A stretch of 5,458 nt of DNA, taken from the NCBI GenBank assembly GCA_023653245.1, contig JAMNXK010000183.1, positions 1 through 5,458 on the forward strand, read 5' to 3'. Numbering within the stretch: the stretch's first letter is position 1; each line of letters opens with the position of its first letter. Origin of the DNA: Tagaea sp. (GTDB taxonomy: Bacteria; Pseudomonadota; Alphaproteobacteria; CACIAM-22H2). The notes beneath the pieces were generated by a model. The model searched no databases. It had not been told where the DNA came from and worked only from the letters and a program-made list of their open reading frames with translations. Positions 1-5,458 of this stretch are shown piece by piece. The translations under genes were made by a program, and so were the position numbers.

Positions 1-303
1 CATCTCGACGGACGCATCGATCTCGTGTTCGTCGATGCCGACCATCGCGACGAGCCGCAGTTCGCGGATTTCCGTGCCGTCCGCCCCTACTGCCACGACG
101 CGACGCTCTATCTGTTTCACGACATCTACATCTGCAATACGGCGCCAAGCTTCCGGCGGATCGCCGCCGAACTCCCGAACCACGATTCTTTCGTGTTGTC
201 GCGTACGGCGTCCGGTATCGGTGCCGCCGTTCCGAAGTCCGAGACGAAATTGCGACGGATGATCGAAGCCTTCACCGATCCGTTTTGTCCTATTGCCTGG
301 TGA
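1..303 (+). CDS. Class I SAM-dependent methyltransferase, C-terminal part (5' truncated by window edge)
   Basis: The reading frame is open from base 1 to a TGA at 301-303 and gives about 100 residues. The beginning of the gene lies left of the window, so the internal GTG at 25 should not be taken as the start. Near the front, IDLVFVDADH is the beta-4 strand and acidic loop typical of class I Rossmann methyltransferases of the Methyltransf_24/O-methyltransferase type. It is followed by a helix, then LYLFHDIY, the usual beta-5 strand plus HD motif of that family. The SAM-binding glycine loop would be in the missing N-terminal part. Family knowledge allows transfer of a methyl group from SAM to a small molecule or sugar, but nothing here identifies the acceptor. 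The gene converges on the acetyltransferase gene on the other strand with a 21-base gap. No convincing terminator hairpin is visible in that gap. Confidence 0.72.
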   Translation, partial: HLDGRIDLVFVDADHRDEPQFADFRAVRPYCHDATLYLFHDIYICNTAPSFRRIAAELPNHDSFVLSRTASGIGAAVPKSETKLRRMIEAFTDPFCPIAW

Positions 304-324
304 GTCGAAGCCCGCCGAGGACGT

Positions 325-810
325 TTACGCTCTATCGAGCCGGTAGACGAAGCAATCGCTCGACCCGAATTGCCGGCGCTCGACGAAGCCAAAGCCGAGC
401 CGCTCGTAGAAGCGGTGCGCGCGCGCGTTCGACGCCAAAGGATCGATCAGGATCGCGCGTACGCGCGCATCGGCGAAGCAGCGCGCGATCGCCTGGCGCA
501 TGATCTCGGTGCCGTGGCCTTTGCCCAGGCAATCGGGCTCGCCGATCCAAATGTCGATCGCCGAAAGATCGGGCGCGCAATCGCCCCAGTAATGCGACTC
601 CTCGCGCGCCGGATCGATGATCTGCACGAAGCCGATCGGCCGGCCGTCGAGTTCGGCGACGAGCTGTTCGCGCCAATCGTGCGCGACGCCGAGCTCGGTC
701 GCCCAATTCCACTCGTCGTCGGGATCCGACGCGATGACGTCGGGCATTTCATCCCAGCGTTCGAGCAGCGGGACGTCGGCTTGAGTCGCGGCACGCAGGC
801 GGATGGTCAT
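325..810 (-). CDS. GNAT-family N-acetyltransferase, AAC(6')-like (Acetyltransf_8 type)
   Basis: This is a 161-residue cytoplasmic protein predicted to move an acetyl group from acetyl-CoA to an amine. The acetyl-CoA pyrophosphate loop is LGKGHGT (about residues 95-101), preceded by the beta-4 strand AIDIWIG. Next come the strand ILIDP (120-124), N128 with an ARAHRFYE helix, and GF (139-140). This order matches the C-terminal half of aminoglycoside 6'-N-acetyltransferases and of the related siderophore N-acyltransferases. The N-terminus MTIRLRAATQADVPLLERW is the standard GNAT beta-1/alpha-1 opening. I chose the ATG at 808-810 because GGGAGGG (814-820) lies just upstream; the core GGAGG is about 4 bases from the ATG, which is slightly close. 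The TTG at 820-822 lies within that site and is less likely. The gene follows groEL on the same strand, with the groEL terminator between them. The substrate is unknown, and many such chromosomal proteins have no resistance role. Confidence 0.85.
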   Translation of the reverse strand: MTIRLRAATQADVPLLERWDEMPDVIASDPDDEWNWATELGVAHDWREQLVAELDGRPIGFVQIIDPAREESHYWGDCAPDLSAIDIWIGEPDCLGKGHGTEIMRQAIARCFADARVRAILIDPLASNARAHRFYERLGFGFVERRQFGSSDCFVYRLDRA

Positions 811-813
811 GTG

Positions 814-820
814 CCCTCCC
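814..820 (-). promoter_or_regulatory. Ribosome binding site of the GNAT gene, adjoining the groEL terminator T-tract
   Basis: On the minus strand GGGAGGG is followed by CAC and the ATG. It begins directly after the run of eight T that ends the groEL terminator. The site decides the start at 810 over the in-frame TTG at 822, which would lie inside it. Its position leaves no space for a promoter between terminator and gene. Confidence 0.6.
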
Positions 821-856
821 AAAAAAAACGGGGCGGAAGGTTGCCCTTCCGCCCCG
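821..856 (-). terminator. Intrinsic terminator of groESL
   Basis: A 12-base-pair GC-rich stem (829-840 paired with 845-856) closes a 4-base loop (841-844). On the minus strand it is followed by eight uninterrupted T (complement of 821-828). It begins 36 bases past the groEL stop codon. Stem, loop and T-tract are all close to ideal for Rho-independent termination. On the plus strand the same stem is followed by only about four T (859-862), so it is chiefly a minus-strand terminator. Confidence 0.93.
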
Positions 857-862
857 CCTTTT

Positions 863-880
863 CGTTCGGACGTCCGAACG
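863..880. repeat. Perfect 18-base palindrome in the groEL 3' untranslated region
   Basis: CGTTCGGACGTCCGAACG is exactly self-complementary. It lies between the groEL stop codon (893-895) and the terminator stem. A competing 6-base-pair hairpin overlaps it (872-877 with 882-887, loop 878-881). As RNA it could fold back only with strain, since there is no unpaired loop. As DNA it could be a dyad protein site or simply an extra 3' stem. No function is known to me. Confidence 0.5.
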
Positions 881-892
881 GTCGGACTTCGC

Positions 893-2876
<1,984 letters not shown>

Positions 2877-2882
2877 GGGTCT

Positions 2883-2889
2883 CTCCTCC
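2883..2889 (-). promoter_or_regulatory. Strong ribosome binding site that fixes the groES start
   Basis: GGAGGAG on the minus strand stands 6 bases before the groES ATG at 2876. It is a near-perfect anti-16S match and argues against the longer in-frame reading frame that extends back to 2984. Confidence 0.85.
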
Positions 2890-2926
2890 GCCTTTTGCGG
2901 TATTGACGCCCGCCGGGCCGGGGTTG

Positions 2927-2953
2927 TTAGCAGTCCCGTCCGTCGAGTGCCAG
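2927..2953 (-). promoter_or_regulatory. CIRCE-like operator (HrcA binding site) upstream of groES
   Basis: In groES orientation the sequence reads CTGGCACTC, nine bases, GACTGCTAA. The known CIRCE consensus is TTAGCACTC-N9-GAGTGCTAA. The left arm differs at two positions and the right arm at one, and the nine-base spacer is exact. It lies 51 bases upstream of the groES start codon and overlaps the predicted transcription start (about 2948). CIRCE is the site of the heat-shock repressor HrcA, whose activity depends on GroEL, so the operon would sense free chaperonin. The match and the context in front of groES make this convincing, but HrcA binding is inferred. Confidence 0.83.
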
Positions 2954-2955
2954 GG

Positions 2956-2984
2956 TATTTAGGGAACCCAGAGGGCGAACGCAA
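2956..2984 (-). promoter_or_regulatory. Probable groESL promoter
   Basis: On the minus strand TTGCGT (2979-2984, preceded by C as in CTTG) is followed after exactly 17 bases by TAAATA (2956-2961). The start would be about 2948, inside the CIRCE element. The -35 has the CTTG core shared by alphaproteobacterial RpoD and RpoH promoters, so the sigma factor cannot be decided. The -10 is a weak match to TATAAT. An AT-rich stretch just upstream (about 2988-3010), unusual in this GC-rich sequence, could act as an UP element. Placement relative to CIRCE is the best support. Confidence 0.5.
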
Positions 2985-3030
2985 GGCCTAATTATATGAA
3001 GATTTCGAGAGAGTTAGCGAAAGCCCTGCA

Positions 3031-3074
3031 CGTCACCCCGGGCGGCGCGAAGCGCAGACCCGGGGTCTTTTGCC
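3031..3074 (+). repeat. Palindromic intergenic repeat, copy A (REP/BIME-like)
   Basis: ACCCCGGG (3035-3042) pairs perfectly with CCCGGGGT (3059-3066). An inner GCGC-GAA-GCGC hairpin sits at 3045-3055, and the unit is followed by CTTTTGCC. It resembles copy B on the opposite strand: both begin with CGTC, carry CCCGG in the left arm and CCGGG in the right, and end in CTTT plus a GC pair. It lies in the gap between the desuccinylase-family gene and groES. Palindromes of this kind are common between genes in alphaproteobacteria. That this one is repeated genome-wide is inference. Confidence 0.6.
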
Positions 3075-3093
3075 GAGGTTGGTGCCATATTCT

Positions 3094-3134
3094 GCCAAAG
3101 GTCCCGGATCGCCCTTTGGGCGTCCGGGACGACG
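3094..3134 (-). repeat. Palindromic intergenic repeat, copy B (inverted relative to copy A)
   Basis: This is a diverged copy of the unit at 3031-3074, read on the other strand. In that orientation the first 14 bases agree with copy A at 11 positions, and the right arm GATCCGGG with CTTT also matches. Outer arms are 3101-3108 and 3123-3130, and inner arms are 3110-3114 and 3118-3122. The two copies are separated by about 20 bases and point toward each other, the layout expected for a BIME-like pair. Confidence 0.55.
3101..3130 (-). terminator. Possible terminator of the hflX-desuccinylase transcript
   Basis: A strong hairpin starts 7 bases after the stop codon at 3138-3140. It has an 8-base-pair outer stem, one bulged base (3109), a 5-base-pair inner stem and a 3-base loop. 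On the minus strand it is followed by CTTTGG, so the T-tract is short. It could terminate inefficiently, stabilise the 3' end, or be only a repeat copy. Confidence 0.45.
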
Positions 3135-3137
3135 GAA

Positions 3138-4088
3138 TCAGTCGACTCGCCGTGCCAGGGTAACGAACTCGCGGCCCTGCACGGGGATGGCCTTGGGGAA
3201 CAGAATGGCGCAGCGATCGAAGGGCGCTTCGATAACGTCGGGCCCGTCCATGGCGATCTTGGTGCCCTGGGGAACTTCCTCGAAACCGATATAGGGGGCG
3301 AGGAATTCGAGCTTCTCGTGCTTGGCGACGTGCACGCGCTCGATCTCGTAGACGCCCGGCTCGCAGGGCGGCACCGACGGCTTGAGCCGCCGCGCGACTT
3401 CGGGCTCGATCATATCCGTCGCTTCGAGGAACGCGATCAGCGCGTGCTTGGCGACCTCGACCGAACCGCGCAGGAAATGCGCGCCGCATTCGACGACCAG
3501 TGCCGTCTTGTGCGACGCCGCCTCGGCGAAGTCGCCGTACTCGACCATCACCTTGCCGTCGAACTTGGCGTTCTGCAGCAGCAGCGATTTGGGATAGGCC
3601 AAGCGTGTGGCGAGTTCGCGCACGCGCGGAAGATTGGCGCCCACATAGAAGGGCCGGTTCGCGAAGGCGGTCGAATGGAGGTCGAGCAGGAAATCCGCGC
3701 GCCGCACGAAAGGCCGCAGCTCGCCCGCACGGATCGCCTCGCGCGTGCCCTCGCCGTCGATCCAATCGTCGCGCCAGACGCGGTTCATGTCGCGATCGAC
3801 GAAGCGCGAGTCGAGCGGCTTGGTCGCATCGAAACGCAGATAGGCTTCGACGTTCGAGAACGCGACGATCCACGTGCCGCGGCGCGGCCGCAAGCCGAGA
3901 TCGAGCGCCCAATGCAGCGCCTCCGCGCCGCAAAACTCGTTTCCGTGGGTCAACCCCACGGTCATCACCGTCGGCCCGGGCTCGGGCCCGGCGAAGACAT
4001 GGACGAAATCGATGCCCGTGTTCGACTTGCGCCAGCGCGACAGATCGCGCGGCCGGACTTCGATGGGCGGGAGTTTGCGTTCGATCAC
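3138..4088 (-). CDS. Succinylglutamate desuccinylase/aspartoacylase-family zinc deacylase
   Basis: This 316-residue protein belongs to the AstE/AspA branch of the zinc carboxypeptidase (M14-like) fold, which hydrolyses the amide of N-acyl amino acids. Visible active-site elements are the THGNE motif with zinc ligands H48 and E51, the DMNR motif (100-103) corresponding to the substrate-binding DLNR of aspartoacylases, LLDLHST with the third zinc ligand H138, and VVECGAH with the probable catalytic E200. All are present and correctly ordered, and the length matches aspartoacylase and AstE (about 310-330). I chose the GTG at 4086-4088: it overlaps the hflX stop as GTGA and has GAGGA (4096-4100) 7 bases upstream. 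The open frame continues to 5081, but that extension is an Arg/Ala-rich shadow of hflX. No other arginine-succinyltransferase pathway gene is nearby, so true AstE is not supported. Ectoine-related DoeB-type deacetylases are another possibility. Substrate is unknown. Confidence 0.9.
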   Translation of the reverse strand: MIERKLPPIEVRPRDLSRWRKSNTGIDFVHVFAGPEPGPTVMTVGLTHGNEFCGAEALHWALDLGLRPRRGTWIVAFSNVEAYLRFDATKPLDSRFVDRDMNRVWRDDWIDGEGTREAIRAGELRPFVRRADFLLDLHSTAFANRPFYVGANLPRVRELATRLAYPKSLLLQNAKFDGKVMVEYGDFAEAASHKTALVVECGAHFLRGSVEVAKHALIAFLEATDMIEPEVARRLKPSVPPCEPGVYEIERVHVAKHEKLEFLAPYIGFEEVPQGTKIAMDGPDVIEAPFDRCAILFPKAIPVQGREFVTLARRVD

Positions 4089-5458
4089 AAGGCGGTCCTC
4101 AAACGATGCTCGAAGCGCTGCCGGTCGGCCGGGTCGAGCGCCACGATCACGTGAAGATGCCCTTCTTCGGCGCGCGATTCCAGCACCTGGCCATGCTCGT
4201 GCAGCCAGGCCAGCGCCGCGCCGTCGGCGAAGGGCAGATCGTATTCGACCGTCTGGCGCGTCGCCGCCAGGCGCGTGTCGATCGTCGCGAGCAGCCGGTC
4301 GATCCCCTCGCCCGTGATCGCCGACACGCACGCCGCGTCGTCCTCGCGCGCGGCGCGTTCGGTCCATGCCGATCGCGCTTCGGGATCGAGACGGTCGAGC
4401 TTGTTGTAGACCTCGACGAACTGGTCGTCCGCTTCGCCGGCCCGGCCGAGCTCGGCCAGCACCTTGCGCACGTCGGCCCCTTGCGCCTCGCTCTCGGGAT
4501 GCGAGACGTCGCGCACATGCAGCACCAGATCGGCCGCCAGCACTTCTTCGAGCGTGGCGCGGAAGGCCGCGACCAGATCGTGCGGCAGGTCGGAGACGAA
4601 GCCCACCGTGTCGGAGAGGATGATCTTCCGCCCCGAGGGCAGCGCCAGTGCCCGCATCGTCGGATCGAGCGTGGCGAAGAGCATGTCGGCGGCGAGCACG
4701 CGCGCGTGCACGAGGCGGTTGAACAGCGTCGACTTGCCCGCGTTGGTGTAGCCGACGAGTGCCACCACCGGATAGGGCACGCGCGCGCGCGCCTTGCGGT
4801 GCAGCGCGCGGGTGCGCTTGACCTCTTCGAGGTCCTTCTTGAGCCGAATGATCTTGTCGCCGATCTGGCGGCGATCGCTTTCGAGCTGGGATTCGCCGGG
4901 GCCGGCCAAGAAGCCGAAGCCGCCGCGCTGGCGTTCGAGATGGCTCCAGGTGCGCACCAGGCGCGAGCGTTGATAGGTGAGCTGGGCGAGTTCGACCTGC
5001 AGGCGGCCTTCGGCCGTGCGCGCGCGCGTGCCGAAAATCTCGAGGATCAGGCCGGTGCGGTCGATGACCTTGCACTTCCATTCCTTCTCGAGATTGCGCT
5101 GCTGGACGGGACCGAGCAGCGCGTCGACGATCGCCACCGCGATGCCTTCGTCCTTGACGATCTTGCCCAGGCGCTCGACCACGCCCTCGCCCATCAGGGT
5201 CGACGGCCGGAACGACGCCAGGCGCACGACCTCGGCATGCGCGATCTTGAGATCGATCGCGCGCGCCAGGCCGCAGGCTTCTTCGAGCTTGTCCTCGGGC
5301 GCGCGGGAGGAAGGATCGGCGGCGTCGAGCTTGCGCTTGAGCGCGGGATGCACGACGAGCGCGCGCCCCTCCACCTTGCGCGCCGCGAAATCCTCGGGCG
5401 CGCCCTCTTCTTCGGCGTCGGTCTTGTCCGACGCTTTGTTCTTGGGGCCGCGGCTCAG
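4085..5458 (-). CDS. hflX: GTPase HflX (5' end probably outside window)
   Basis: HflX is a TRAFAC-class GTPase that binds the 50S subunit and splits stalled or heat-damaged 70S ribosomes. Counting from the in-frame GTG at 5372-5374 gives 429 residues. The N-terminal HflX domain is followed by the glycine-rich linker GGFGFLAGPGESQLESDRR (151-169), a variant of the family GPGETQLExDRR signature. The G domain follows with G1 GYTNAGKST (208-216), G2 ATLDPT (234-239), G3 DTVGF (255-259), G4 NKLD (324-327) and G5 SAITGEG (351-357). Upstream of that GTG the frame stays open for 28 more codons to the window edge, with a charged Lys/Asp/Glu-rich composition, and the GTG lacks a well-placed ribosome site. 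I therefore treat the gene as 5' incomplete. It overlaps the next gene by four bases. In many proteobacteria hfq lies directly upstream; that would be outside this window. Confidence 0.95.
   Translation of the reverse strand: MSRGPKNKASDKTDAEEEGAPEDFAARKVEGRALVVHPALKRKLDAADPSSRAPEDKLEEACGLARAIDLKIAHAEVVRLASFRPSTLMGEGVVERLGKIVKDEGIAVAIVDALLGPVQQRNLEKEWKCKVIDRTGLILEIFGTRARTAEGRLQVELAQLTYQRSRLVRTWSHLERQRGGFGFLAGPGESQLESDRRQIGDKIIRLKKDLEEVKRTRALHRKARARVPYPVVALVGYTNAGKSTLFNRLVHARVLAADMLFATLDPTMRALALPSGRKIILSDTVGFVSDLPHDLVAAFRATLEEVLAADLVLHVRDVSHPESEAQGADVRKVLAELGRAGEADDQFVEVYNKLDRLDPEARSAWTERAAREDDAACVSAITGEGIDRLLATIDTRLAATRQTVEYDLPFADGAALAWLHEHGQVLESRAEEGHLHVIVALDPADRQRFEHRLRTAL
4096..4100 (-). 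promoter_or_regulatory. Ribosome binding site inside hflX for the coupled desuccinylase-family gene
   Basis: GAGGA on the minus strand lies within the last codons of hflX, 7 bases before the GTG at 4088. It selects that GTG as the start of the downstream gene, in a frame where no nearby ATG exists. Confidence 0.7.

Noticed and set aside
325..810. Calling the GNAT gene an aminoglycoside resistance gene
   Set aside because: The fold resembles AAC(6') enzymes, but the sequence alone does not identify the substrate. The setting is chromosomal, with no integron or mobile element nearby.
2991..2996. A perfect TATAAT on the minus strand upstream of groES
   Set aside because: No acceptable -35 hexamer is found 16 to 18 bases upstream and there is no extended -10 TG. 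It would also place the start far from the CIRCE operator. It fits better as part of an AT-rich upstream element.
2992..3933. A 313-codon minus-strand open frame overlapping the desuccinylase-family gene and the repeat region
   Set aside because: It is arginine-rich, shows no recognisable motif, and runs through the palindromic repeats. The alternative frame has a complete zinc-deacylase active site.
4089..5081. Long N-terminal extension of the desuccinylase-family frame, giving a 647-residue fusion-like product
   Set aside because: The extension is Arg/Ala/Gly-rich low-complexity sequence in a shifted frame over hflX, whose GTPase motifs are clear. The GTG at 4088 with its ribosome site and stop/start overlap explains the true start.

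Overview
The window is GC-rich DNA that reads as an alphaproteobacterial chromosome segment, possibly from the Rhodospirillales or a relative. The basis is the style of the GroEL and GroES proteins, a HrcA/CIRCE-type operator ahead of groES, and hflX followed by an aspartoacylase-family gene. This placement is inferred from protein style, not from a search. Nearly all of the window is ordinary chromosomal housekeeping sequence. I see no phage, insertion sequence, CRISPR array, tRNA, rRNA or defence system.

Left edge (1-810): the 3' end of a plus-strand class I SAM-dependent methyltransferase (1-303) converges, with a 21-base gap, on a minus-strand GNAT acetyltransferase of the AAC(6')-like type (325-810). 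All remaining genes are on the minus strand.

Centre (811-3000): the chaperonin operon groES (2589-2876) then groEL (893-2542), transcribed right to left. Upstream of groES is a plausible promoter (-35 at 2979-2984, -10 at 2956-2961) whose predicted start falls inside an imperfect CIRCE element (2927-2953). This arrangement predicts HrcA repression and heat-shock induction. groEL ends in a textbook intrinsic terminator (821-856). Its T-tract directly abuts the ribosome binding site of the GNAT gene, so that gene has no room for its own promoter between the two and may depend on terminator read-through or on a promoter inside groEL.

Right part (3001-5458): hflX, a ribosome-associated GTPase gene whose 5' end probably lies outside the window, overlaps a succinylglutamate desuccinylase/aspartoacylase-family gene through a GTGA stop/start junction. 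The two are therefore translationally coupled. Between that gene and groES lie two hairpins that are diverged, oppositely oriented copies of one palindromic unit. They look like a REP/BIME-type intergenic repeat, and one copy may also serve as a weak terminator for the hflX transcript.

The most interesting points are regulatory or structural: the degenerate CIRCE, the terminator-to-RBS junction that ties an acetyltransferase gene to the chaperonin operon, and the inverted pair of palindromic repeats.
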